Source: CAYLSV01 sp964386435
GTDB taxonomy: Bacteria > Planctomycetota > Phycisphaerae > Tepidisphaerales > Tepidisphaeraceae
Direction: 5' to 3'
Assembly (NCBI GenBank): GCA_964386435.1
Contig: CAYLSV010000039.1
Coordinates: 1-32,885 of the forward strand
Length of the DNA stretch: 32,885 nt
This document shows positions 15,029-22,798 of the stretch, piece by piece. A model generated the notes under the pieces. It was not told the DNA's origin. It saw only the letters and a list, made by a program, of their open reading frames with translations, and made no database searches. Each line of letters opens with the position of its first letter. The stretch's first letter is position 1. A program made the translations under genes and the position numbers.

Positions 15029-17133
15029 TTCCGCTTCTTGCCCTTCTGAGCCTTCTGGGCCTGTTTGGCCTTTTCGGCTTGCTGCTTTTCGACCTCTTCC
15101 TTCATCTGCTCCGCCTTCTCGACGAGGTTGGCCCAGAAGCCGCCGACACCCTTGCGTTCTGGGGCGGCCTCGCGGGTGCCGCCGGCAACCTTGAGGTTTT
15201 TGCGCGGCTCGGGCAGATCCATGTCGTCGATCTCGACGACGCCGCGGGCCTTTTCTTCCTCGTCCTTCTTTTTCAGGTGGTCACGGACGATCTTGCTCTC
15301 GACGATGCCGATGGCGGTGCTGGTGAGGATGTAGAGGACCAACCCGCTCGGGGCCGAGTAGAGGAAGATCGGGAAAATGAGCGGGAAGACCGTTTTCATG
15401 ATCTTCTGCGTCTGTTCCTGCTCCGGCGACATCGCCGCGGTCGGCTGGGGCTGGAGCTTCATCTGGAAGTAGAAGACCACGCCCAAGAGCAGCGGCAGGA
15501 TGTTCAGGCCGCTGATCATCGGGCCGGGGAAGAACAGGCACGGGAGCTGAAACCCGGCACCGAAGTCGATGAGCTTGTCCGGTTTGGAAAGGTCATCGAT
15601 CCAGGTGTAGCCGTACAGCAGTGGCGCGTGCCGCAGCTCGAAGGTGGTTTGCAGCGACTGGTAGAGCGCGATCCAGATCGGCGTCTGCAAGATCATGGGC
15701 AAACAGCCGAGGACCGGCTTGATGCCGACCTGTTTCTTCTGCACCTGCCAGGCGGCGCGGGCGTACCCCTCCTTGTCGTCGCCGTACTTTTCCTGAAGTT
15801 TCTTCAGCTGCGGGCCGAGCTTGCCCATGACCATCATGTTCGCCTGGGCCCGCTTGGTAATCGGGTGGAGCAGCGTGCGGACCAGCAGCACCAGGCAGAT
15901 AATCGCCAGGCCCCAGTCGTTGGTCACGTAGTGGAAGATCCGCAAGAGCCCGTTGAGGGCGTCGACGATCGGCGTGAAGACGCAGAACGTGCAGCCGGTT
16001 GGGGCGATCAGCGACTCGCCAAATCGGACCGTCGGGGCGTCATAATATTCGCCGGTCATCAGCGACCGCAGCTTGGGCCCGAAGAACACCGTCAGCGGCA
16101 ATTCGCTCGACTCGCCGGGGGCGAGAGTGGCTGTTTTGGTCTGGAACGTGAGGGCGATCTCCCGCTGCCGGGCCGACTCGACGTTCGGGTTGAGCACGCG
16201 GCCCTTGATCGAGGCGAACGGCTGCGGGATCAGGTTGTTCGCCGCCTGCTCGGGCGTGGGCGTCGGACGGACGACCGCCTGGAAGTAGATGGTGCTGGCC
16301 CCGGCCCAGGTGAACAGCGGTTGGCCGCCGTCTTCGGTGAGGTCGCTGCCGAGGGTGAAGGTGTCGTCGGCGCTTTGGACGATTTGTTGGTCGACCTCGA
16401 ACTCATCGTTGAGAAAGTAGCCGCCGAGGATCTGGCGGTCGGGGCGGTCCTCCAACTCGGCCGGCGGCGTGGTGGGGCCGGCGAAGGTGCGGGCGATTTC
16501 CAGCGGCTGGTCGGTGAGGTTCTCGACGCCGGTGACGAGCGAGACCTCGTAGCCGCCTGAGGCGTCGTCGCGGGTGGTCAGGCGGTAGGTTTTGGTCAGC
16601 TTCGCCAGCGGCGTCTGATCTTCATCTGTGACGGTGGCGGTGTACGTGGCGCTGGCGGTGTCAGCTTCGACGAGCGACCAGGCGGCGCTGGTGTCGATTG
16701 CTTCGCCGTTGACGAGCAGGGTCAAATCGGTGAACGGCCGGGTCAGGTCGCCGCCGATGGCGCTGCCGGTTTCGAACTCGTACGGGTCGTCGCTGCCGAC
16801 GGTGCGGTTGTAGCCGTTGAGCACCACGCGGCCGACGCCAGCCCCCTGGGGCACGAGGTCGACGGCCATGACGTAATCGCCGCCTTCGTCGAGCGAGCCG
16901 AGCGTGACGGGCTGCGGGTTCTCGGCCCCGGCGAGCCGGTCGCTGCCGGGCCGGGTGGTGGCGAGGTCGAGGGCGGGCAGGTCATCGTCCGCGGCCGCCA
17001 CGGTGACGTCCCGCTGGGGCGTCATGTCGTACCCCAGCCAGGTGCCGACGGCTTTGGCCAAGGGCATCCAGAGCAGCGCCAGCAGCGTGACGACGACGAC
17101 GATCAGGATCAGGCGCTTTTGCTCGGGTTCCAT
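15025..17133 (-). CDS. yidC: Membrane protein insertase YidC
   Basis: The 702-residue product begins with a membrane anchor (RLILIVVVVTLLALLWMPLAKAV). A large exported beta-rich domain follows (about 40-370), and then the conserved insertase core. The core carries DWGLAIICLVLLVRTLLHPITKRAQANM, with the groove arginine, then KLGPQLKKLQEKYGDD, the amphipathic coiled hairpin, GCLPMILQTPIWIALYQSL and a last pair of membrane helices (LNILPLLLGVVFYFQMKL, IFPIFLYSAPSGLVLYILTS). The Lys-rich tail EKAKQAQKAQKGKKRK suits ribosome contact. It inserts proteins into the cytoplasmic membrane with or without SecYEG. The order yidC then mnmE is widely conserved in bacteria. No clear ribosome binding site precedes the ATG at 17133. 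Confidence 0.95.
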   Translation of the reverse strand: MEPEQKRLILIVVVVTLLALLWMPLAKAVGTWLGYDMTPQRDVTVAAADDDLPALDLATTRPGSDRLAGAENPQPVTLGSLDEGGDYVMAVDLVPQGAGVGRVVLNGYNRTVGSDDPYEFETGSAIGGDLTRPFTDLTLLVNGEAIDTSAAWSLVEADTASATYTATVTDEDQTPLAKLTKTYRLTTRDDASGGYEVSLVTGVENLTDQPLEIARTFAGPTTPPAELEDRPDRQILGGYFLNDEFEVDQQIVQSADDTFTLGSDLTEDGGQPLFTWAGASTIYFQAVVRPTPTPEQAANNLIPQPFASIKGRVLNPNVESARQREIALTFQTKTATLAPGESSELPLTVFFGPKLRSLMTGEYYDAPTVRFGESLIAPTGCTFCVFTPIVDALNGLLRIFHYVTNDWGLAIICLVLLVRTLLHPITKRAQANMMVMGKLGPQLKKLQEKYGDDKEGYARAAWQVQKKQVGIKPVLGCLPMILQTPIWIALYQSLQTTFELRHAPLLYGYTWIDDLSKPDKLIDFGAGFQLPCLFFPGPMISGLNILPLLLGVVFYFQMKLQPQPTAAMSPEQEQTQKIMKTVFPLIFPIFLYSAPSGLVLYILTSTAIGIVESKIVRDHLKKKDEEEKARGVVEIDDMDLPEPRKNLKVAGGTREAAPERKGVGGFWANLVEKAEQMKEEVEKQQAEKAKQAQKAQKGKKRK

Positions 17134-17190
17134 GGGGGGTCAGTGTTCGCACCGCGCGGCGGGCGGCATCGTAGCCCATTGTTGATCTGG

Positions 17191-17233
17191 GATTGCTGAT
17201 TGCTGAACCCCGGAACATCAGCAATCCGCAATC
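17191..17233. repeat. Inverted repeat between yidC and the phosphoesterase gene
   Basis: GATTGCTGATTGCTGA (17191-17206) and TCAGCAATCCGCAATC (17218-17233) pair over 16 positions with one mismatch and an 11-base loop. It lies in the 113-base spacer between two minus-strand genes, 14 bases past the phosphoesterase stop codon. It could be a terminator stem without a T run, or a member of the dispersed repeat family seen in this window. Confidence 0.7.
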
Positions 17234-17246
17234 AACGATCCAAGAT

Positions 17247-18038
17247 TCATCTCCCGTCAAGCAGGCGGGCACCGAGGAAGTCGTCGAGCGCGCCGGTGTC
17301 CTTCACCTTGGCGACGGTGGTGTCGATGTCGTAGGCGAGGCGGACAAACGTGAGCTTCGGGTCGCTCGGGTCGGCGTCGTCGAGCAGGACGAAGCTCGCC
17401 CGCGGGTCGCGGTCACGCGGCTGGCCGACGCTGCCAACGTTGACGACGGCCTTCTCACCCTTGGGCTCAAACCGCATGTCCAGCTCGTCGGGCGAGTAGA
17501 AGTCCGGGCCTTCGAGGAACACACCGGGCACGTGGGTGTGGCCGCAGAAGCAAAGCGCGTCGAAGCGGTCGAAAATCGCCGGGAACTTCTGGGCGTTCGT
17601 GTAGATGTCGTCGGGGAAAATGTACTCGTTGATCGGCCGCCGCGGCGAGGCGTGGACAGCGGTCAGGCGGCTGATTTTGTCGTCGCCCTCGCCCTCGTGC
17701 TTCTCGTGCCGCACCGGCAGCCCGGCCAGAAACGTCCACCGGCGGCGGCGTGTTTCTTCGTCCGGCTCGGCGTCGAACTGCTTGCGGGTCCAGTAACACG
17801 CCGACTCGGCGCCGGTGTTGAAGTTGTACGGCTCGTACAACACCGCGAAATCATGGTTGCCCATCAGCGCCGTCTCCGCCCGCTCGGCGATGAGGTCCAT
17901 GCACTCCACCGGGTTCGGCCCGTACCCGACCACGTCGCCCAGACACAGAATGCGCGACACGCCCCGCCGATCGATCTCGGCCAGGACGGTGTTGAGCGCC
18001 TCGAGGTTGCCGTGGATGTCGCTGACGATGGCGAGCAT
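17247..18038 (-). CDS. Calcineurin-like metallophosphoesterase (YfcE/MJ0936 type)
   Basis: The 263-residue protein shows all metal-site motifs of the family in order: SDIHGNLEAL at residue 6, LGDVVGYGPNP, MGNHDFAV, TAVHASPRRP and FCGHTHVPG, followed by NVGSVGQPRDRDPRASFVLLD. This arrangement is that of small bacterial phosphodiesterases active on model substrates or cyclic nucleotides in vitro. The physiological substrate is open. The protein has no signal peptide, so it acts in the cytoplasm. It is monocistronic in appearance, with repeat-filled spacers on both sides (17134-17246 and 18039-18149). Confidence 0.9.
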   Translation of the reverse strand: MLAIVSDIHGNLEALNTVLAEIDRRGVSRILCLGDVVGYGPNPVECMDLIAERAETALMGNHDFAVLYEPYNFNTGAESACYWTRKQFDAEPDEETRRRRWTFLAGLPVRHEKHEGEGDDKISRLTAVHASPRRPINEYIFPDDIYTNAQKFPAIFDRFDALCFCGHTHVPGVFLEGPDFYSPDELDMRFEPKGEKAVVNVGSVGQPRDRDPRASFVLLDDADPSDPKLTFVRLAYDIDTTVAKVKDTGALDDFLGARLLDGR

Positions 18039-18073
18039 GGAGGGCAGGTTAGGGCACAGCAGGGCCGAGGCAG

Positions 18074-18165
18074 AGGTGTTAGGGGTTAGAAGCTAGGTGT
18101 TAAGCCGAACTCAGACATCTACCCACACCTCCGGCCTAACACCTTACTCCTACTCCCTAACACCT
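18074..18165. repeat. Inverted repeat of AGGTGTTAGG words overlapping the glycosyltransferase stop
   Basis: The left half (18074-18107) contains AGGTGTTAGGGGTTAG and TAGGTGTTAAGCCG. The right half (18132-18165), read on the other strand, contains AGGTGTTAGGGAGTAG and AGGTGTTAGGCCG. The arms pair imperfectly over about 34 positions around a 24-base centre. The right half runs into the glycosyltransferase gene and codes its last residues (GVRE) and the TAG stop at 18150-18152. Confidence 0.7.
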
Positions 18166-19406
18166 ATCGCCGGTGTAAATCGGGCGATGTGCTCCCACAA
18201 CCGCACTGCCGTGCGGCGGCTGTCGAAGTGCTCGACGGCGAAGGCTCTCGCCGCCCTTCCCATCGTGTGGCGGCGGGCGACGTCGCGGGCGAGGATGGCG
18301 AAGGCCTCGGCGAGGGCCGCGACGTCCTGCTGCTTGCAGAGGAAGCCCGTCTCGCCGTCGACGACCATGTGCGGCGTCGAGCCGATGACGCTGCAGACGA
18401 CCGGCAGCTCGACCGCGCACGCCTCCATCACGCTGATCGGCCCCGCCTCGCCGAGGCCGATGCTGGGCAGGCAGAAAACGTCGGCCGCCAAGAGAGCCGC
18501 CCGGACGTCGCCCTCGCCGAGGGTGCCGCGCAGGGTCACGCGGTCGGTTAAATTGAGCCGCTTGATGTCGGCCTCGACCTGCGGCTGGTAGTCGCCGCCG
18601 CCGATGAGCTCGTACGACACATCGAGCCCGTCATCGACGCAGCGGCGGATCGCCTCCAGCGCGTAGACGTGACCCTTGTTCTTGTTCAGCCGGGCGACGG
18701 TGACGATTTTCAACCGCCCCGCCGCCGCATCGCGTGGCTCGCTCGGCGGCGTGTGCTTGTCGGTGTCGACGCCCATCCAGTTCGGCAGCGCCCGCTCCAG
18801 CGGGTAGCCCACCGCCTCGATCTGCGGCAACAGGTGCGGGCCGTCGCAGCCGAGCACCGTGCAGTGCTTGAGCTTTTGCGGGTGATCGGTGCCGTAGACG
18901 CTGAAGTCGCCGTGAAGCGTCAGCGAGTACGTCGGGCCGCCGAGGGCGTCGCAGAGCGCCAGCAGGTGGGCGGCATCGGCGCAGGAGTGACCATGGATGT
19001 GGGCGATGTCGTTCTGCTTCGCCCACCGCCTCAATCCTTCCGCGGCCGGCACAAGGGCGGCGGCCTTCTTCTTGTCCGACAGCGAGGCGACATACTTCAG
19101 CGCCCGCGCCACGCCAACCGGGTTGGCGAGCGTGCCGAGGGCCGCGGCGGGCTTGGGCGGCCAGGCGTAGAACGTGGTTTGCCGGGCCTCGTCGGCGAAC
19201 TCGTGCCGGCACGCCTCATCCGGCGGCCGGCGGGTGCTGATGATTTTGACCGTGGCCCCCGCCGCCCGCCACGCCTGCACCTCCCGCCAAAAGAACACGT
19301 GCGTCTGCGACGGAAACTCGGGCACCAGCACACCCACCGCCGGCGACGCCGGCAGCCTCCGCGGTGGCGCGGCAACGGCAACATCGTCTGGCTTCACGTC
19401 GGGCAT
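18150..19406 (-). CDS. Glycosyltransferase family 4 (GT-B fold)
   Basis: The 418-residue protein is a GT4-type retaining glycosyltransferase. The N-terminal Rossmann half has VGVLVPEFPSQTHVFFWREV (a pattern of exopolysaccharide-type transferases), then IAHIHGHSCADAAHLLALCDALG and TLHGDFSVYGTDHP. The C-terminal half has KIVTVARLNKNKGHVYALEAI, the sugar-nucleotide site LPSIGLGEAGPISVMEACAVELPVVCS and IGSTPHMVVDGETGFLC. E-A-G-P-I-S-V-M-E-A carries the E-x7-E signature. It probably builds a surface glycan; acceptor unknown. The start at 19406 is favoured by a GGGAG site upstream; an ATG four codons earlier is possible. Its C-terminal residues come from an inverted repeat. Confidence 0.9.
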   Translation of the reverse strand: MPDVKPDDVAVAAPPRRLPASPAVGVLVPEFPSQTHVFFWREVQAWRAAGATVKIISTRRPPDEACRHEFADEARQTTFYAWPPKPAAALGTLANPVGVARALKYVASLSDKKKAAALVPAAEGLRRWAKQNDIAHIHGHSCADAAHLLALCDALGGPTYSLTLHGDFSVYGTDHPQKLKHCTVLGCDGPHLLPQIEAVGYPLERALPNWMGVDTDKHTPPSEPRDAAAGRLKIVTVARLNKNKGHVYALEAIRRCVDDGLDVSYELIGGGDYQPQVEADIKRLNLTDRVTLRGTLGEGDVRAALLAADVFCLPSIGLGEAGPISVMEACAVELPVVCSVIGSTPHMVVDGETGFLCKQQDVAALAEAFAILARDVARRHTMGRAARAFAVEHFDSRRTAVRLWEHIARFTPAIGVRE

Positions 19407-19464
19407 GGGGGCTCCCATGCTATCGGCATCGGCACCTCGCCCGCCGATCGCCATAAGCTCCGCC

Positions 19465-19665
19465 ATGGCCGATAACCCCCGGCCCGGCCCGCCGCCGGGC
19501 GTCGACCCACTCCGCTGGAACAGCGACCCCGAAGGCACCGCTCGCCGCCAACGGCAGAGCGCGTTCCGGGGCAAACTTGCTTGGTACGGCACGATCGCCG
19601 GCGGCTTCCTCGTACTGTTCGCGCTCGGCGCCCTCTTCATCGCCGCCGTATTCATGGACGGCTAA
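19465..19665 (+). CDS. Small single-pass membrane protein
   Basis: The frame from the ATG at 19465 gives 66 residues. A Pro-rich, charged N-terminal half (MADNPRPGPPPGVDPLRW, then RRQRQSAFRGK) is followed by one hydrophobic helix (IAGGFLVLFALGALFIAAVFM) ending at the C-terminus. The positive residues before the helix suggest that the N-terminus stays in the cytoplasm. I know no family for it. It diverges from the glycosyltransferase across 58 bases, which must hold promoters for both, and is followed by a secreted-protein gene 52 bases on. Confidence 0.6.
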   Translation: MADNPRPGPPPGVDPLRWNSDPEGTARRQRQSAFRGKLAWYGTIAGGFLVLFALGALFIAAVFMDG

Positions 19666-19717
19666 AGGTGGAAGAATGTGGCCCGCTTGCCTTCATTTTC
19701 TCGCACGGGAGTGCGGC

Positions 19718-20995
19718 ATGAAACACGTTCTCCCGATCGCCGCCTGGGCCATGCTGCTGCTCGTCGCGCCGTCGCTCGCGCAACCCGCCGGCGGCAACCC
19801 GTTGGCCGGTGGCAACACGCAGCCCAACCCCCTCGCCCGCGGCAACCCGCTGGCCGCTACGGCCGGGCAGCCGAAGCAGTTGGTGGTCAAGCGGTTCGAG
19901 CTGCGCGACCGCCAGAACAACAACATGGTCTCGCACCACATGCTGTTGCCCACCGGCTGGCAGCTCACCGGCGGGCCGATCTGGAACCAGCAGGACAGCC
20001 AGCTCGTCCGCAATGACCTGCGTGCCACCGCGCCCGACGGCTCTCAGATCGCCTTGTTCCCCGGCCACAGCGGCACCGTCAACGAGCACCCCGATCCCCA
20101 GGCGATGGTCAACGCGATGGACCCGATGACCGGCCAAATCCGCGGCCAGGTGCCCATGCGGCAGAGCGGCCAACCCGCCCCGCAGTCGGCGTCGGCGTAC
20201 GTCCGCGACGTCATCCTCCCCCAGGCCCGGCCGTTCGCCACAAACGTCCGGCTCGGCCAGGAACAAATCGAGCAGCAGGCCACCGCCGCCCACCGCCAGG
20301 GGCTGCAGCAGCAGGCCCGGCAGTTCCAGCAAATGATGCAGCAGGCGGGCAGCAACGACCGCGTGCAAATCGACGGCGAGGTCGTTGTCGTGCCGATCAG
20401 TTATGTCGAGAACAACCAACGCTTCGAGGAGGAGGTGCTGGTGATCGCCAACCGGATGACCATGACCTTCGCCCCGCTCATGCCCGGCGGCCCGGCGACG
20501 ACGACTCGCATCTGGGAGCAGAAAGCACTCAGCGTCCGCGCCCCCGCCGGCCAGCTTCAGGCGAAGAAGCCGACGTTCGACCGCCTTGCCGGCACGTTCC
20601 GCGCCACGCCGCAGTGGCAGAACGTCGTCAACCAGGCCGCCCAACAGCGGGCCAAGGTGCAAGGGAAAATGGCCCGCGACAACGCCGACACGTTCCGCAA
20701 GATCAACCAGATTCAGCGGGAAACCAGCGACTACGTCATGAACCTCCAGCGGCAGACCTACGAGAATCGTTCGGCCTCCCAAGATCGCATCGGCCAGATG
20801 AACAGCGAAGCCATCCGCGGCGTCAACACGTGGCAGCCCACCGCCGGTTCGTCCACGCCCGTCGAGGTGCCGCTCGGTTGGGACCACGTCTACGCCGGCC
20901 CGAACGACACGTACATCCTCAGCAACGACCCCAGCTACGACCCCGCCGCCGACCCGAACCTGACGGGCAACTGGCAGCCGATGCAGAAGCGGTAA
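19718..20995 (+). CDS. Secreted protein of unknown function with signal peptide
   Basis: The 425-residue product starts with a clear signal peptide (MKHVLPIAAWAMLLLVAPSLA, cleavage likely before QPAGG) and a ribosome site GGGAG at good distance from the ATG at 19718. Just after cleavage comes a short repeat of NPLA-GN units. The body is Gln-rich and probably helical (around residues 185-210 and 290-360), with a beta-rich part between (VQIDGEVVVVPISYVENNQRFEEEVLVIANRM). The C-terminal part VPLGWDHVYAGPNDTYILSNDPSYDPAADPNL looks like a conserved end module. I do not recognise the family. It likely sits in the periplasm or at the outer surface. Confidence 0.75.
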   Translation: MKHVLPIAAWAMLLLVAPSLAQPAGGNPLAGGNTQPNPLARGNPLAATAGQPKQLVVKRFELRDRQNNNMVSHHMLLPTGWQLTGGPIWNQQDSQLVRNDLRATAPDGSQIALFPGHSGTVNEHPDPQAMVNAMDPMTGQIRGQVPMRQSGQPAPQSASAYVRDVILPQARPFATNVRLGQEQIEQQATAAHRQGLQQQARQFQQMMQQAGSNDRVQIDGEVVVVPISYVENNQRFEEEVLVIANRMTMTFAPLMPGGPATTTRIWEQKALSVRAPAGQLQAKKPTFDRLAGTFRATPQWQNVVNQAAQQRAKVQGKMARDNADTFRKINQIQRETSDYVMNLQRQTYENRSASQDRIGQMNSEAIRGVNTWQPTAGSSTPVEVPLGWDHVYAGPNDTYILSNDPSYDPAADPNLTGNWQPMQKR

Positions 20996-20999
20996 CGCC

Positions 21000-22025
21000 T
21001 CACGCGACGCGGGTCGCCGGCACGGCAAAGTCCGTCGCGGTGAGCACATGCCCCGCCGGCCGGTCGGCCAAAAGCGTGCGGCCGACCACCTGGTCCAGCT
21101 TCGCCGGCGGCAAACCGTCGCCGGGTCGGCGGGTGGTCAGGTCGCCGTACTCGATCGTTTTTCCCGCAGAAAGCGGCCGCCGCAGGGCGAGCGATTGTCG
21201 GCTGACGTGCCGCACGTCCCGCTCGCACGGCAACACCTGCCGCGTGCCAATGCCCACGAGTGCGGCCGCCTCGCGGGTTGCCTCGACGTAGCGGGCGAAC
21301 TGGGCCGGCGCGAAACTTGTCGCATGATCCGGACCCGGCGCGGTGCGGTCGTGGGTGAGATGCTTCTCGATAATCGTCGCCCCCGCGGCCACAGCCAACG
21401 CGCCGGCGAGCGGGTGCTGCGTGTGGTCGCTGAAGCCCACCGGCACGTCGAACGCCCGCACCAACTCGCCGACGCAGCCGAGGTTCGCCTCGCCGTCCGG
21501 GCAGGGGTAACTGCTGACGCAGTGCAGCAGCGCGAACTCGGCATCGAGTTGCCGCAGCAAATCGACCGTCGCCGTCACCTCCGCCGCCGACGCCGCGCCG
21601 GTGCTCAGCAACATCGGCCGCCGGAGCGCCGCCACCTCGCGCAACAGCAGATGATTGACCAAGTCCGGCGACGCAATTTTCACCGCCGGCAACTCGAGCT
21701 CGGCCACCAGCGCCACGTCCTCCGGCGAGAAAGGCGTCGCCAGCGGCACGAGCCCCATTGACCGCACGTGCCTCACCACCCGCCGTACGGCATCGGGTGA
21801 AAGCTCCAGGTTTTTCAGCAATTCCGCCTGCGAGCCGCCGCCTTGATATGCCGCCTGCGGCGCGGCACCGGCGAGGCGGGCGGCGCTGAACAATTGCAGT
21901 TTCACCGCGTCCGCCCCGGCCTCCGCGGCCGCCGCGGCGAGCGCAATCGCCTGCCCCTCGTCGCCGTCGTGATTGACGCCGATCTCGGCGATGATGAAGG
22001 GGTTGGTGTGGAAGAGCTTGGTCAT
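21000..22025 (-). CDS. neuB: N-acetylneuraminate/pseudaminate synthase (NeuB family)
   Basis: This 341-residue protein combines a NeuB TIM barrel with a C-terminal SAF (antifreeze-like) domain. Barrel markers: PFIIAEIGVNHDGD at the start, AVKLQLF, ATPFSPEDV, AVKIASPDLVN, LSTGAAS, LHCVSSYPCP, VGFSDHTQHPLAG and IEKHLTHDRTAPGPDH. The SAF part follows from RRPLSAGKTIEYGDLTTRRPGDGLPP to VLTATDF. It condenses phosphoenolpyruvate with an amino sugar to a nine-carbon nonulosonic acid; whether the product is sialic, legionaminic or pseudaminic acid cannot be told. A GGAG site lies before the ATG at 22025. It is the last gene of a four-gene minus-strand operon. Confidence 0.93.
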   Translation of the reverse strand: MTKLFHTNPFIIAEIGVNHDGDEGQAIALAAAAAEAGADAVKLQLFSAARLAGAAPQAAYQGGGSQAELLKNLELSPDAVRRVVRHVRSMGLVPLATPFSPEDVALVAELELPAVKIASPDLVNHLLLREVAALRRPMLLSTGAASAAEVTATVDLLRQLDAEFALLHCVSSYPCPDGEANLGCVGELVRAFDVPVGFSDHTQHPLAGALAVAAGATIIEKHLTHDRTAPGPDHATSFAPAQFARYVEATREAAALVGIGTRQVLPCERDVRHVSRQSLALRRPLSAGKTIEYGDLTTRRPGDGLPPAKLDQVVGRTLLADRPAGHVLTATDFAVPATRVA

Positions 22026-22041
22026 GTCGAACTCCGAATTC

Positions 22042-22782
22042 TCAAGACGCCTGCCGCATCCGCCCGCTCTCGCCGGCGGCCCGCAGCGTCGCCTCGGCGA
22101 GGAACAGATCGCGCGGCTCGTCCACCTCCACCGTCTCGCCCGAGGCCGTACGGACGCCGGCCCGGCGGGTGCCGAAGAAGGCGTGCGGGTCGCTCCGGTC
22201 CTGCCGGCCCAGCTCCAAGGACCGGCGGGTGACGGCAACGCACGCGCCGTCGTGCAGCATGAGCGGCCGAAGGTCCTGCCGGCGGTGGATGCTGCCGGGA
22301 TGTTCGGCGAAGACCTCGTCGCCACCCTCGCCGCCGAGCGTGCTCATCCATTGCGGGTGCCACTTGCCGACCGGGCAGAACGTCCGCACGCTGTCGCAGT
22401 CGCCCGCGGCCAGCCGCTCCACGCAGCAATCGATCACGCCCGCGCCGCGGGCCGGCACGTTGCCATAGATCACCACGATGGCGTCGGCCCGGAAGTCGCC
22501 GCGCTGCTCCACGGCGTCGGTCGCGTGCAGCAGCACGTCCTGCACGCTCGCCTCGCCCGTCGCCAATGTCGGCGGGCGGTCGATCGTCTGGAACATCGCC
22601 GATTTGGCGAGCTGCCGGATCTGAGGGCAATCGGTGGAGACGACGACGCGGTCGAGCCGACCCGCGGCGCGGGCGTGGCCGAACGTCCAATCGATCACCG
22701 GCCGGCCCAGCAGCGGCTTGACGTGTTTGCCGGGCAGCCCTTGGCTGCCGGCGCGGGCGAGGATGATGCCGAGCGTGTTCAT
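22042..22782 (-). CDS. CMP-nonulosonic acid synthetase (acylneuraminate cytidylyltransferase)
   Basis: The 246-residue protein starts with the cytidylyltransferase loop GIILARAGSQGLPGKHVKPLLGRPVIDW, where A-R-A-G-S replaces the usual A-R-G-G-S. Further family features are RVVVSTDCPQIRQLA, RPPTLATGEASVQDVLLHAT and a C-terminal ETVEVDEPRDLFLAEATL. It activates a nonulosonic acid with CTP, giving the CMP sugar that a transferase can use. It lies 16 bases after the SPASM-type gene and 16 before neuB, consistent with one transcript. NeuA, PseF and LegF types are not separable by eye. Confidence 0.9.
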   Translation of the reverse strand: MNTLGIILARAGSQGLPGKHVKPLLGRPVIDWTFGHARAAGRLDRVVVSTDCPQIRQLAKSAMFQTIDRPPTLATGEASVQDVLLHATDAVEQRGDFRADAIVVIYGNVPARGAGVIDCCVERLAAGDCDSVRTFCPVGKWHPQWMSTLGGEGGDEVFAEHPGSIHRRQDLRPLMLHDGACVAVTRRSLELGRQDRSDPHAFFGTRRAGVRTASGETVEVDEPRDLFLAEATLRAAGESGRMRQAS

Positions 22783-22798
22783 GATTTCTTCGGGAAAA

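Noticed and set aside
14956..16560. 534-codon plus-strand frame opposite yidC
   Set aside because: It is antisense to a clear yidC, and its Asp/Glu/Arg-rich product has no domain.
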